Of a DNA stretch of 64,000 bases, positions 42,940-51,972 are shown one piece after another; the stretch's first letter is position 1; each line of letters begins with the position of its first letter. The position numbers were made by a program, and so were the translations under genes. The stretch comes from Cytophagaceae bacterium ABcell3 (GTDB lineage Bacteria; Bacteroidota; Bacteroidia; Cytophagales; Cytophagaceae): positions 1,324,584 to 1,388,583 of the forward strand of contig CP133159.1 in NCBI GenBank assembly GCA_030913385.1, read 5' to 3'. The notes beneath the pieces are model-generated. The model saw only the letters and a program-made list of their open reading frames with translations. It searched no databases and was not told where the DNA came from.

Positions 42940-42951
42940 ATTTACACTGCC

Positions 42952-43854
42952 GTGAATTATAATCTTACCCATTTAAAGCAGCTGGAATCAGAGGCAATAT
43001 TTATCATGAGGGAAGTTGCTGCACAGTTTGAAAAACCTGTGCTGTTGTTCTCAGGAGGTAAAGACTCCATCGTAATGGTAAAACTAGCCCAAAAAGCTTT
43101 CTGGCCTGGGAAAATTCCTTTCCCGCTTCTTCACATCGATACAGGACATAACTTTCCTGAAACGTTGGACTATAGAGATAACCTTGTAAAGGAAGTCGGG
43201 GCAAAACTTATTGTACGATATGTGCAAGACTCCATAGACCAAGGACGTGCTGTAGAAGAAAAGGGGCCTAACCCTAGCCGTAACTCCCTTCAGACAATCA
43301 CTTTGCTAGATGCGCTCGAGGAATTTAAATTTGATGCAGCTTTCGGTGGTGCAAGACGTGATGAAGAGAAAGCACGTGCTAAAGAGAGGTTTTTCTCGCA
43401 CCGTGATGAGTTTGGCCAGTGGGATCCTAAGAACCAACGTCCAGAACTATGGAATTTATTTAATGGGAGAAAGCATGTTGGAGAGCACTTCAGAGTCTTC
43501 CCTTTGAGCAACTGGACAGAAATGGATGTATGGCAGTATATTGCCCTTGAAAATATTCCTATCCCTTCTATTTACTTTACCCATCAGCGTGAAGTGGTTA
43601 ATCGTAACGGATCTCTATTGGCTAAGTGCGAGCACATCACCTTGATGAAAAATGAGTTTTATGAGACCCGCACTGTACGGTTCAGAACTGTAGGTGATAT
43701 GACTTGTACTGGGGCTGTTGAATCTTCGGCTTCTACTATTGAGGAAATTATCAACGAAGTTGCTTCTGCCAGACAGACTGAAAGGGGAACAAGGGCTGAT
43801 GACAAACGTTCAGAAGCGGCTATGGAAGATAGAAAAAAACAGGGATACTTCTAA
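42952..43854 (+). CDS. cysD: Sulfate adenylyltransferase subunit 2
   Basis: 300 residues from a GTG start at 42952. PP-loop ATPase motif FSGGKDSIVMVK (33-44), with HIDTGHNFPETLDYRD, GGARRDEEKARAKER and FRVFPLSNWTEMDVWQYIA. It makes APS from ATP and sulfate with CysN as its GTPase partner. It starts 12 bp after cysC. Confidence 0.96.
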   Translation: MNYNLTHLKQLESEAIFIMREVAAQFEKPVLLFSGGKDSIVMVKLAQKAFWPGKIPFPLLHIDTGHNFPETLDYRDNLVKEVGAKLIVRYVQDSIDQGRAVEEKGPNPSRNSLQTITLLDALEEFKFDAAFGGARRDEEKARAKERFFSHRDEFGQWDPKNQRPELWNLFNGRKHVGEHFRVFPLSNWTEMDVWQYIALENIPIPSIYFTHQREVVNRNGSLLAKCEHITLMKNEFYETRTVRFRTVGDMTCTGAVESSASTIEEIINEVASARQTERGTRADDKRSEAAMEDRKKQGYF

Positions 43855-43888
43855 TTAAGAACCAGCTGTTAAATAACATTATTTACTG

Positions 43889-45166
43889 ATGACAACTAAT
43901 ACCACAGAAAATACTTACCTTAACATGGATCTCCTGAGGTTTTCGACCGCAGGAAGTGTTGATGATGGAAAAAGTACCTTGATCGGAAGGTTGCTGTACG
44001 ATTCCAAATCTATTTTTGAAGATCAGCTTGAGGCTATCGAAAAAAGTTCCGAACAAAGAGGTGACGGATATGTTAACCTCGCATTGCTTACCGATGGACT
44101 GAGGTCTGAGCGTGAGCAAGGTATTACCATTGATGTTGCTTATAGGTACTTTGCGACCCCTAAGAGGAAGTTCATTATAGCTGATACGCCTGGACATATC
44201 CAGTATACTAGAAACATGGTTACAGGGGCTTCTACTGCAAACCTTTCCATTATTCTTGTAGATGCTAGGCACGGTGTAGTAGAGCAAACATGTAGACATG
44301 CATTTATTGCTTCTTTGCTTCAGATCAAGCATTTGGTGATTTGTATCAATAAAATGGATTTGGTTGATTTTAAGGAAGAGGTTTTTAACGAAATCAGGGA
44401 CACCTTTTCTAAATTTTCTTCCAAATTGTCTGTGCCGGATATTCAATATATTCCTATTAGTGCGCTCCATGGCGATAATGTGGTGGAGAAATCTATCAAC
44501 ATGCCTTGGTATCAAGGTGGTACTTTACTTTATACTCTTGAGAACGTGAACATAGGTAGTGATTTGAACTATGTTGATTCTAGGTTCCCTGTTCAGTGGG
44601 TTATAAGGCCTCAAAATGATGAGTATCATGATTTCCGTGGCTATGCAGGACGTATTGATGGCGGGGTTTACAAGCCTGGTGATGAGGTTATGGCCTTGCC
44701 AAGTGGGTTTACCAGTAAGATCAAGAGTATTGAAACTTATGAAGGTCCTGTAAAAGAAGCATACCCTCCAATGTCTGTGACGATGACACTTGAAGATGAT
44801 ATTGATGTAGGTAGGGGGGACATGATCGTTAAACCAACCAATCAGCCTAAGGTAGGGCAGGATATTGAATTGATGATATGCTGGCTTAACGAGAAAAAGC
44901 TTCAGGTGAATGGTAAATATGCCATCAAGCACACCACTAAAGAAGCAAGGTGTGTGGTGAAGGAAGTTAGATATAAAGTTAATATTAATACCTTACACAG
45001 GATCGAGGATGATTGTACGATTGGCCTTAATGATATTGGCCGTATCGTCATTCGTACTACCGCTCCTTTGTTGTATGATAGCTATAACAAAAACCGCCTA
45101 ACCGGTAGCATTATCTTGATAGATGAATTTACCAATGAAACAGTGGGTGCTGGTATGATTTTATAA
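43889..45166 (+). CDS. cysN: Sulfate adenylyltransferase subunit 1 (GTPase)
   Basis: 425 residues, EF-Tu-like. G1 GSVDDGKST (22-30), G3 DTPGH (99-103), G4 NKMD (154-157), followed by two beta-barrel domains. No APS kinase is fused at the C-terminus, consistent with a separate cysC. It couples GTP hydrolysis to APS synthesis by CysD. Terminator at 45191-45221. Confidence 0.96.
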   Translation: MTTNTTENTYLNMDLLRFSTAGSVDDGKSTLIGRLLYDSKSIFEDQLEAIEKSSEQRGDGYVNLALLTDGLRSEREQGITIDVAYRYFATPKRKFIIADTPGHIQYTRNMVTGASTANLSIILVDARHGVVEQTCRHAFIASLLQIKHLVICINKMDLVDFKEEVFNEIRDTFSKFSSKLSVPDIQYIPISALHGDNVVEKSINMPWYQGGTLLYTLENVNIGSDLNYVDSRFPVQWVIRPQNDEYHDFRGYAGRIDGGVYKPGDEVMALPSGFTSKIKSIETYEGPVKEAYPPMSVTMTLEDDIDVGRGDMIVKPTNQPKVGQDIELMICWLNEKKLQVNGKYAIKHTTKEARCVVKEVRYKVNINTLHRIEDDCTIGLNDIGRIVIRTTAPLLYDSYNKNRLTGSIILIDEFTNETVGAGMIL

Positions 45167-45190
45167 AAAAACACTTTATTTGTGCATTGA

Positions 45191-45221
45191 AGGCAGGAAT
45201 TTTAATTTCTGCCTTTTTTTA
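45191..45221 (+). terminator. Hairpin terminator of the cysCDN operon
   Basis: AGGCAGGAATT (from 45191) and AATTTCTGCCT (to 45214), near-perfect stem, followed by a T7 run. Confidence 0.85.
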
Positions 45222-45260
45222 TGAACTTTCGTTTAAAAAACTGCTGTTGTGTTGCTATAA

Positions 45261-45433
45261 TTTAACTGGATTATGCAATAGATTCCCTCATGATGGGGCA
45301 AAATATCAATAAATCAGCACTTTTGGGTCGCCAAGCATAACAGCGCTATGGTTAATATGTAAGGTGTGCGATGCGACTGATTTGAAGTATTTTGCTGCCT
45401 AATAGAGAGATCTATTCCATGTTTCAGGTTTAA
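45261..45433. mobile_element. MITE-like dispersed element, copy E (173 bp)
   Basis: Left end TTTAACTGGATTATGCAATA (45261-45280) and right end (complement) TTAAACCTGAAACATGGAAT (45433 back to 45414) are imperfect inverted repeats. The interior (CATGATGGGGCAAAATATCA, AAATCAGCACTTTTGGGTCG, AGCGCTATGG) recurs at 1869-2007 and 13568-13622. There is no transposase frame, so it is non-autonomous. Immediately before the subtilisin gene; the right end is 12 bp from its ATG and may carry its leader. Confidence 0.6.
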
Positions 45434-45445
45434 CCCAACCAGCAC

Positions 45446-46717
45446 ATGAAACCGTTTATACTTAAGCTTCTAATAATAGCTGTGGCATCGCTATATATGA
45501 TGTCTTGTAGTAAGAAAAGAGACGAACCTCCTAAACCGTCATCTTCTCCTCCAGTGACAGAAGAGCCTTCTGTCGAATCGCCTTCTCAATCATATCCTTA
45601 CGGAACAGAACTGAATTTTTGTCCTGACGTGGATGATGATGAATCGTTGAGAAGGTCTTACATGGCCAATAGTACTGGCGAATATATCGTAGTGCTGAAA
45701 GAGGAAAATACTAATGGTGCAAGAACTGGACGAGAAGACAGGGTAAACCGTTTTTTGAGCAGAAGACCATTGAGTTCCAAGCCTTCTCTGACATATCAGC
45801 ATAACTTCTCTGGCTTTGTTGGACAAATGACACCTGAGGAAGCCGAAGAGTTAAGCAAAGACCCTGAAGTGGAATCAGTGGAGCCTGACCGTATTATCTC
45901 TATTGAGCAAGAAGATGTTGAAATAGCATCTCTTTCCAGTAATCAAATTACCCCATGGGGAATAAGAAGGGTAGGTGGCTTTGCATCGGGCAAAGGGAAA
46001 GTGGCTTGGGTACTAGATACAGGTATTGACCTTACGCATCCCGACTTGAATGTTGACAAGGAGCGTAGTATTTCTTTCATAAACGGTAGTGCGTCACCTG
46101 ATGATGATAATGGACATGGGACACACGTTGCAGGTACGATTGCAGCTATAGATAATGAAATCGGGGTAGTGGGTGTAGCAGCAGGGGCGACGGTGGTCGC
46201 AGTCAAAGTGATGAATGCTGAAGGGAAAGGGCGTATATCTTCTATTATTAGGGGAGTTGAGTATGTGACGGAGAATGCTAATCGTGGAGATGTAATTAAT
46301 TTTAGTTTAGGAGGGGCAGGTATTTCCCCAGCTTTAGAGCGTTCCGTTGATAATGCTACCAAGAAAGGCATTTATCTGGCTATGGCCGCAGGTAACAGTA
46401 GTACTTATGCTTGCCTTAATTCTCCTCAGCGCATGAATGGACCTTTCCTTTATACCGTTTCCGCTATGGATGTTAACGATAATTTTGCTTCTTTTTCTAA
46501 TTACGGAACAGGCCCTGTAGATTATTGTGCCCCGGGAGTTAGGGTTATTTCTACATCGCCAGGCGGAACTTACTCTTACAGTTCCGGTACATCTATGGCA
46601 GCACCGCACGTGGCAGGCTTGCTTTTATTGCATGGAGATAATTTTAGTACCTCTGGCTATGTGAATAAAGACCCAGATAATATTCCTGACCCTATAGCAT
46701 TTAGAAAACAGGGTTAA
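45446..46717 (+). CDS. Subtilisin-like serine protease (S8), lipoprotein
   Basis: 423 residues. Lipoprotein signal peptide with Cys21 (YMMSC). A Pro/Ser-rich linker, then an inhibitor I9 prodomain at about 78-155 (GEYIVVLKEENTNGAR, VEPDRI). The catalytic triad is Asp191 (VLDTGIDLTHPD), His224 (NGHGTHVAG) and Ser383 (GTSMAAPHVAG), with the oxyanion Asn317 (AAGN). It is a complete, probably active protease anchored in the membrane. No C-terminal sorting domain. Similar to extracellular proteinase K-like enzymes. Confidence 0.93.
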   Translation: MKPFILKLLIIAVASLYMMSCSKKRDEPPKPSSSPPVTEEPSVESPSQSYPYGTELNFCPDVDDDESLRRSYMANSTGEYIVVLKEENTNGARTGREDRVNRFLSRRPLSSKPSLTYQHNFSGFVGQMTPEEAEELSKDPEVESVEPDRIISIEQEDVEIASLSSNQITPWGIRRVGGFASGKGKVAWVLDTGIDLTHPDLNVDKERSISFINGSASPDDDNGHGTHVAGTIAAIDNEIGVVGVAAGATVVAVKVMNAEGKGRISSIIRGVEYVTENANRGDVINFSLGGAGISPALERSVDNATKKGIYLAMAAGNSSTYACLNSPQRMNGPFLYTVSAMDVNDNFASFSNYGTGPVDYCAPGVRVISTSPGGTYSYSSGTSMAAPHVAGLLLLHGDNFSTSGYVNKDPDNIPDPIAFRKQG

Positions 46718-46739
46718 TGAGGCGATATACTAAGTTATG

Positions 46740-46783
46740 AACCTGAACTACGTAATAGAAAGTTCTATTGCATAGTTCAGGTT
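46740..46783. repeat. Dispersed palindrome, copy F (possible terminator)
   Basis: Two 21-bp arms (46740-46760, starting AACCTGAACTA, and 46763-46783, ending TAGTTCAGGTT) differ at two positions and are separated by 2 bp. It belongs to the same family as copies B to D. It lies 23 bp after the protease gene and 36 bp before the end of ispF, so it may end both transcripts. Confidence 0.7.
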
Positions 46784-46818
46784 GAAATTATGAAAATGTG
46801 CTACAATGCGGTTTTAAG

Positions 46819-47298
46819 TTAATCTTTTGATATAAGTGCCACCGCATAGGCAGATACACCTTCCGCTCTTCCTACAAAGCCCAGATTTTCGGTGGTGGTG
46901 GCTTTGATAGAAATATCTTCTTCTTCAAGATTGATAACCTCTGCCAATACTTTCTTCATTTCTGGTATATGAGGATTTACCTTAGGCTGCTGAAGGCATA
47001 CAGTGCAATCAATGTTCCCGATTGAGTACCCATCATTTTTTAACAGCGCTACAACTTCTTTAAGAAGTATTTTGCTATCAATCCCTTTATATTTTGGGTC
47101 TTTATCTGAGAAGTGATACCCTATGTCCCGCTTGTTAGCAGCACCTAATAGTGCATCACATATTACATGTATCAGGACATCTGCGTCCGAATGCCCATAA
47201 GCACCATGTGTATGGGGAATTTTAATGCCTCCTAACCAAAAGTCGATTCCTTCTCTTAATTGGTGTACATCGTATCCAAATCCGACTCTAATTTTCAT
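46819..47298 (-). CDS. ispF: 2-C-methyl-D-erythritol 2,4-cyclodiphosphate synthase
   Basis: 159 residues. Zinc ligands Asp10, His12 (GFGYDVHQL) and His44 (GHSDADVLIH); the conserved KATTTENLGFVGRAEGVSAYAVAL ends the protein. It forms the cyclic diphosphate intermediate of the MEP isoprenoid pathway. Twenty-one bp after the M16 peptidase stop on the same strand. Confidence 0.96.
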   Translation of the reverse strand: MKIRVGFGYDVHQLREGIDFWLGGIKIPHTHGAYGHSDADVLIHVICDALLGAANKRDIGYHFSDKDPKYKGIDSKILLKEVVALLKNDGYSIGNIDCTVCLQQPKVNPHIPEMKKVLAEVINLEEEDISIKATTTENLGFVGRAEGVSAYAVALISKD

Positions 47299-47319
47299 AT
47301 TTTGATTTAAAAAAATGGA

Positions 47320-48555
47320 CTATTTGCTTTTATAAAATAACCTTGAGCAATTATTATCTATCAATGTTTTCTTTGCTAGACTTAAAATGCCATCTGTGCT
47401 AACTTTTTCAATTTTGCCTCTTTCTTGATTTACTAGGTCTGGATCTCCCATTAATGTGGCAACAGCAAGATTCATGGCCCGGTGCAAAACCTCTACCTCT
47501 TCAAAAACCAAAGAGGCTTCTGCTTGATTTTTAACCTTCTGTAATTCATTTTCCTCTACGCCTTCTTTTAGTAAATTGTCTATGACAGCATTTATTTCAC
47601 CTGCACCATCCTCACATGATACGCCTTTGTTAAGCTTACCACTAATTACTAATAAAGATGGATCCAAAGAGCCGGTAGTATAAGCGTTGATTGAGTTGAA
47701 TACATTTTTTTTGTCAACTAATTGCTTGTATAGCCGTGAAGACTTTCCCCTGCCCAAAACATCGCTCAGTAGGTCTGATGTCTGGTATAGGTCAGACATT
47801 TTTCCTGGGGCATGATAAGCTAGGAAAAGTGCGTTTAAAGGAACATCGGTATGAACTTCTTCATGTCTAAGTTCTTTTTGTGTAGGTTCTTGTGGTATAG
47901 ACCTGTTGTACGGCTCGCCTGCTTCTATTGGACCAAACCATTTTTTAGAAAGTCTTTGTACTTCTTCAAACTTTACCCCTCCTGCCACTACCATGATGGC
48001 ATTATTAGGAATATAGTATTTATGGAAAAATGACTTTACATCTTCCATAGTAGCATTTTCTATATGCGAAATCTCTTTGCCGATAGTAGCCCATTGGTAA
48101 GGGTGGACTTTGTAAGCAAGTGGACGTAGCCTTAGCCAAGCATCTCCATATGGTTGGTTCAAATATCTTTGTTTAAACTCTTCAATGACCACGCTTCTTT
48201 GGACCTCCAGTACATGAGGGTCAAAGGAAAGGCTCATCATCCTGTCTGACTCTAACCAAAAGGCTGTTTCTAGGTTAACAGCAGGTAGGGTCAGGTAATA
48301 GTTGGTAATATCGGGGGAAGTAAATGCATTGTTTTCCCCTCCAACTTTTTGTAAAGGTTCATCATAAGAGGGGATATTGGCAGATCCACCAAACATTAGG
48401 TGTTCAAAAAGGTGAGCAAAACCAGTTTTTTGCTCATCTTCATCTCTTGACCCTACATTGTAAAGGATATTTACCACTGCAATGGGGGTGGAAGGATCTT
48501 CATGTACTAAAACTCGTAAGCCATTGTCCAGCGTAAATTCCTTATAGTTTATCAT
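47320..48555 (-). CDS. M16 family zinc peptidase (processing peptidase-like)
   Basis: 411 residues, one M16 core plus an M16_C half. Zinc motif HLFEH (48-52) with the third ligand Glu near 125-126 (VVIEEFKQR), spaced 73-74 residues after His52. ALFLAYHAPGKMSDLYQTSDLLSDVLGRGKSSRLYKQL is the standard C-half. In Bacteroidota such proteases often occur in pairs with an inactive partner; only one gene is present here. No signal peptide is evident, so cytoplasmic, although family members can be periplasmic. Confidence 0.88.
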   Translation of the reverse strand: MINYKEFTLDNGLRVLVHEDPSTPIAVVNILYNVGSRDEDEQKTGFAHLFEHLMFGGSANIPSYDEPLQKVGGENNAFTSPDITNYYLTLPAVNLETAFWLESDRMMSLSFDPHVLEVQRSVVIEEFKQRYLNQPYGDAWLRLRPLAYKVHPYQWATIGKEISHIENATMEDVKSFFHKYYIPNNAIMVVAGGVKFEEVQRLSKKWFGPIEAGEPYNRSIPQEPTQKELRHEEVHTDVPLNALFLAYHAPGKMSDLYQTSDLLSDVLGRGKSSRLYKQLVDKKNVFNSINAYTTGSLDPSLLVISGKLNKGVSCEDGAGEINAVIDNLLKEGVEENELQKVKNQAEASLVFEEVEVLHRAMNLAVATLMGDPDLVNQERGKIEKVSTDGILSLAKKTLIDNNCSRLFYKSK

Positions 48556-48641
48556 ATCTTAGTTGTAAGAGTTAATTAAATTGTAAGATTACAAAAAAAA
48601 TTAAAGTATATTAAGCGTACAACGGAAAAAACCTAATAGTC

Positions 48642-48671
48642 TTGTCATGTAAGGCATAGTGTTTATTTTTG
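48642..48671 (+). promoter_or_regulatory. Bacteroidota-type promoter of the E1 gene
   Basis: TTG (48642-48644), 19-bp spacer, perfect -7 box TATTTTTG (48664-48671), 20 bp before the ATG at 48691. Short leader. Confidence 0.55.
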
Positions 48672-48690
48672 CAGGCTTATCAAATGTGCT

Positions 48691-50670
48691 ATGAAATTTA
48701 ACAGAAAGATATATTCTGATGACGTGTTAGTCAAACTGTACCGTAACTTGTTAAAACCAAGGTTGATTGAGGAGAAAATGTTACTGCTTCTACGTCAGGG
48801 AGAAGTCAGTAAGTGGTTTTCGGGTATAGGGCAAGAGGCTATTTCAGCGGGTGTTGTGTCAGCCCTCGATCCTGATGAATATATACTGCCGCTTCATAGG
48901 AATTTGGGCATTTTTACCGGTAGGGATATTCCCCTAAGTCGTTTGTTTGCTCAATTTCAAGGAAAGAAATCAGGATTTACCAAAGGTAGAGACAGGTCTT
49001 TTCACTTTGGTAGTAAAGAACACCATATTGTAGGTATGATTTCTCATTTAGGGCCACAATTGGCGGTAGCAGATGGTATTGCTTTGGCCAATAAGCTGCG
49101 CAATGGTCAAAAGGTGTCTTTGGTATTTACAGGAGACGGAGGTGCGAGTGAAGGTGATTTTCATGAGGCGCTCAATGTGGCTGCGGTTTGGGATTTGCCA
49201 GTGATCTTTCTAGTTGAGAATAACGGTTATGGCTTGTCTACCCCCATTAATGAGCAGTATCGGTGCCATACTTTTTGTGAAAAAGGGCCTGCTTACGGAA
49301 TCGATACAAAACAGATTGATGGAAATAATATTCTTGAAGTCTATGACACGATTAAAAATATAGCAGCAAGTATACGCAATAACCCGAGGCCAATGCTCAT
49401 AGAAGCCGTTACTTTCAGGATGCGGGGACATGAAGAGGCGTCTGGCGTAAAGTATGTGCCTGAAGAGCTATTTGAACAGTGGGCAAAGAAAGATCCGGTT
49501 GAGAACTACGAGATGTATTTGACAGAAGAGAATGTGCTGGACTATAAGCAGGTTTCTGATATAAGATATGAAATTAAAGAAGAAATTGACAAAGCTTGGC
49601 GGGAAACTGCTCAGGAGCCTGTACTTAGAGCAGATAACCATGAAGAGCTGAGTGATATTTATGCTCCTTACTTCCAAAAAGTGGTGAAGCCTCAAAGTAG
49701 CACTGTTAGTAAAAAAAGGTATGTCGATGCCGTATCTGATGCGATAAAGCAGAGTATGGAGAAATATGATAATCTGGTGCTGATGGGGCAAGATGTGGCT
49801 GAGTATGGAGGGGTTTTCAAAGTTACCGAAGGTTTTGTAGAAAAATTTGGCAAGTCCCGAATCCGCAATACTCCACTCTGTGAATCAGCTATACTCGGAA
49901 CCGGATTTGGCCTTTCTATTTGTGGGTATAAGAGCATAGTGGAAATGCAATTTGCAGATTTTGTTACTTCTGGCTTCAATCAAATTGTAAACAACCTTGC
50001 CAAATCTCATTACCGATGGGGGCAAAATGCCGATGTGGTTGTCCGTATGCCTACAGGTGCTGGAGTCGGTGCAGGACCATATCACTCTCAATCAACTGAG
50101 GCGTGGTTTTTCCATACACCAGGTTTGAAAATTGTTTTCCCGTCCAACCCATATGACGCTAAAGGGCTTTTAAATGCTGCTATAGAAGATCCTAACCCTT
50201 ATTTATATTTTGAGCATAAGCAATTATATCGTTCTATTAGCGGAGACATTCCTGACGATTATTATACCTTGCCTATAGGCAAAGCTCGACTGGTGGAGGA
50301 AGGTGGTGATTTGACCATTGTAACGTATGGCGCTTGTGTGCATTGGGTGGTAGATGCGGTAAAATCTATCGAAGGCCTTTCTGCTGACATTATTGACTTA
50401 AGGACATTGCTTCCTTGGGATAAAGAAGCGGTGATTGACTCTGTTAAGAAGACGGGAAAAGTTTTGGTTGCTAATGAAGATTGCCTTACTGGAAGCATAA
50501 GTGCTGAAATTGCTGCTTATATTGCAGAGTTCTGCTTTGAGTATTTAGATGCGCCGGTCATGCGCGAAGGTAGCTTGGATACCCCGGTTCCTTTTGCTGC
50601 TCCTTTAGAGGAAAACTTTTTGCCAAAAGAACGTATACAAAATAAGATAAAGGCTTTGCTGGAATTTTGA
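48691..50670 (+). CDS. 2-oxoacid dehydrogenase E1, fused alpha and beta subunits
   Basis: 659 residues. The alpha half (about 10-320) has the TPP-binding motif GDGGASEGDFHEALNVAAVWDLPVIFLVENN (148-178). The beta half begins near 335 (RYVDAVSDAIKQSMEKYDNLVLMGQDVAEYGG) and contains VVRMPTGAGVGAGPYHSQSTEAWFFHTPGLKIVFPSNPYDAKGLL. It decarboxylates branched-chain or pyruvate-type 2-oxoacids for a lipoyl E2. The fused form is common in Bacteroidota, where it is annotated as 'dehydrogenase E1 component'. E2 and E3 genes are not in the window. Confidence 0.92.
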   Translation: MKFNRKIYSDDVLVKLYRNLLKPRLIEEKMLLLLRQGEVSKWFSGIGQEAISAGVVSALDPDEYILPLHRNLGIFTGRDIPLSRLFAQFQGKKSGFTKGRDRSFHFGSKEHHIVGMISHLGPQLAVADGIALANKLRNGQKVSLVFTGDGGASEGDFHEALNVAAVWDLPVIFLVENNGYGLSTPINEQYRCHTFCEKGPAYGIDTKQIDGNNILEVYDTIKNIAASIRNNPRPMLIEAVTFRMRGHEEASGVKYVPEELFEQWAKKDPVENYEMYLTEENVLDYKQVSDIRYEIKEEIDKAWRETAQEPVLRADNHEELSDIYAPYFQKVVKPQSSTVSKKRYVDAVSDAIKQSMEKYDNLVLMGQDVAEYGGVFKVTEGFVEKFGKSRIRNTPLCESAILGTGFGLSICGYKSIVEMQFADFVTSGFNQIVNNLAKSHYRWGQNADVVVRMPTGAGVGAGPYHSQSTEAWFFHTPGLKIVFPSNPYDAKGLLNAAIEDPNPYLYFEHKQLYRSISGDIPDDYYTLPIGKARLVEEGGDLTIVTYGACVHWVVDAVKSIEGLSADIIDLRTLLPWDKEAVIDSVKKTGKVLVANEDCLTGSISAEIAAYIAEFCFEYLDAPVMREGSLDTPVPFAAPLEENFLPKERIQNKIKALLEF

Positions 50671-50775
50671 CCAAAAGTGATAACAGTTTGGTTGATAAGT
50701 CCGTTATATTAAGATTCCGTTTTTTAATGGTAAAATATTAATTTGCCGATAGCGTTAAATTTTGTAAATTTGAGT

Positions 50776-51051
50776 ATGTTAAAATCTATATTTTCAGGTA
50801 AAAGTTTTTGTTTGACTTTTGTCCTTGCCATGTTTTTTATGGTTGCCTCAACTTCTTGTGGTAAAAATAATTACCCTTGCCCGGCCTATGATTCAAATGC
50901 TGCCGATCTGGACATGTTTGATGAAGAGGGCGATTTGAAAGGGAAGAGAAAAGGTAAAGCAAAAAAAGGAGGAAGGGTTGATAGAAGCACTGGCTTGATT
51001 AATAAGAAAAACCCTAAGAAAATCAGAAAGAAGCGCAAAAGACGTCTTTAA
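50776..51051 (+). CDS. Small basic lipoprotein
   Basis: 91 residues from the ATG at 50776 (MLKSIFSGKSF). An upstream TTG frame start at 50743 adds 11 residues and lacks support. A hydrophobic segment ends in the lipobox-like ASTSC; the mature protein starts CGKNNYPCPAYDSNAADLDM and is dominated by Lys/Gly/Arg (GKRKGKAKKGGRVDR, RKKRKRRL). Lipid-anchored, strongly basic. The next gene encodes another basic exported protein, so they may act together. Function unknown. Confidence 0.6.
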   Translation: MLKSIFSGKSFCLTFVLAMFFMVASTSCGKNNYPCPAYDSNAADLDMFDEEGDLKGKRKGKAKKGGRVDRSTGLINKKNPKKIRKKRKRRL

Positions 51052-51086
51052 GTGAGGACATTTTGCCTATCTAACCAAAAGTGTGA

Positions 51087-51971
51087 ATGAGATATTTATC
51101 TATAGTAGTAATCTTTATATTTAGTTTATTTTTAGTAGATCTAAATGATGCCTATGCTCAGAAGGTAGATAAATCTGTACCTGTTAAAAAATCACGTTCG
51201 GAAGGCCCTAAAAACAAAGGGTCAAAAGTGCGTAAGCGAGAAAGCCGTTCTAGTGCCCCTAAAAATGATGGGTCAAAGGTTCGTGTACGCGAAAAACGCT
51301 CCAAGGCTCCGAAAAATGATGGTTCAAGAGTACGTGTGCGGGAAAGTCGTTCGAAAGGTCCGAAGAATGACGGTTCGCGGGTACGGGTGCAAGAACGAGA
51401 AATGAAAGGGCCTCGACATGATACGCGTGTAGTGGTAGATAGAAACAAGAAGGTGCGCAAGTCAAAGCAGATGCGGTCTTATAGTGGAGATATTAGACCT
51501 TCAGAGTCTCGTATGGAAGGACCTCGTAACTCTGACGGCTTGGTGCTGGTCAGAGGGGTTGATCGCAAAGAGCATAAGCGCATTGCAAATAACCGGGGAG
51601 ATATAGGTGGTAATTTTTTAGCAAAAAGGGCTAAGCATAGAAAGAAAAAGAACAGACAGATTTCTAGCTCCAGTGGAGACCTTCTTGTGAGGGGACTACA
51701 AGCAAGAGCTAAAAAGATAAGGAAGAAGAGCAAGAAAATTGCAAATTACAAAGGTGACATCATAGTTACCAAGCGGAAAAAGGGTATGCATCCGAGCTCT
51801 GTTTATAGAGGAGGAAAGGTTAAAAACTCTTATACGGCAAAAGAACGTTATAGAAGGAGAATGCTTAAGAAACATGGAAAGAACAATAAGCATTCGGATC
51901 AGCCTAATTACATGAAGAAGAAACAGAAAAAGCCAAAGTACGATAAAAGAGAAAGCGAAATCTGGTATTAA
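51087..51971 (+). CDS. Exported, highly basic protein with 17-residue repeats
   Basis: 294 residues with a signal peptide (1-24, AYAQ). Four adjacent 51-bp units (starting 51189, 51240, 51291, 51342) encode x-x-R-S-x-G/A-P-K-N-D-G-S-R-V-R-V-R, followed by degenerate copies (MKGPRHDTRVVVD, SRMEGPRNSDGLVLV). The second half carries SGD/KGDI motifs (YSGDIRP, SSGDLLV, YKGDIIV) amid Lys/Arg. The estimated pI is very high. Such proteins may bind anionic surface glycans, eDNA or cell-wall polymers; I know no characterised relative. It is 35 bp after the small lipoprotein gene and overlaps almost directly with ytxJ. Confidence 0.65.
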   Translation: MRYLSIVVIFIFSLFLVDLNDAYAQKVDKSVPVKKSRSEGPKNKGSKVRKRESRSSAPKNDGSKVRVREKRSKAPKNDGSRVRVRESRSKGPKNDGSRVRVQEREMKGPRHDTRVVVDRNKKVRKSKQMRSYSGDIRPSESRMEGPRNSDGLVLVRGVDRKEHKRIANNRGDIGGNFLAKRAKHRKKKNRQISSSSGDLLVRGLQARAKKIRKKSKKIANYKGDIIVTKRKKGMHPSSVYRGGKVKNSYTAKERYRRRMLKKHGKNNKHSDQPNYMKKKQKKPKYDKRESEIWY

Positions 51972-51972
51972 T

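Noticed and set aside
43883-44515. 210-residue antisense frame over cysN
   Set aside because: It is a shadow of the well-supported cysN gene; no start context or family pattern.
45261-45433. Insertion sequence with transposase
   Set aside because: Only 173 bp with no open frame; at most a non-autonomous element.
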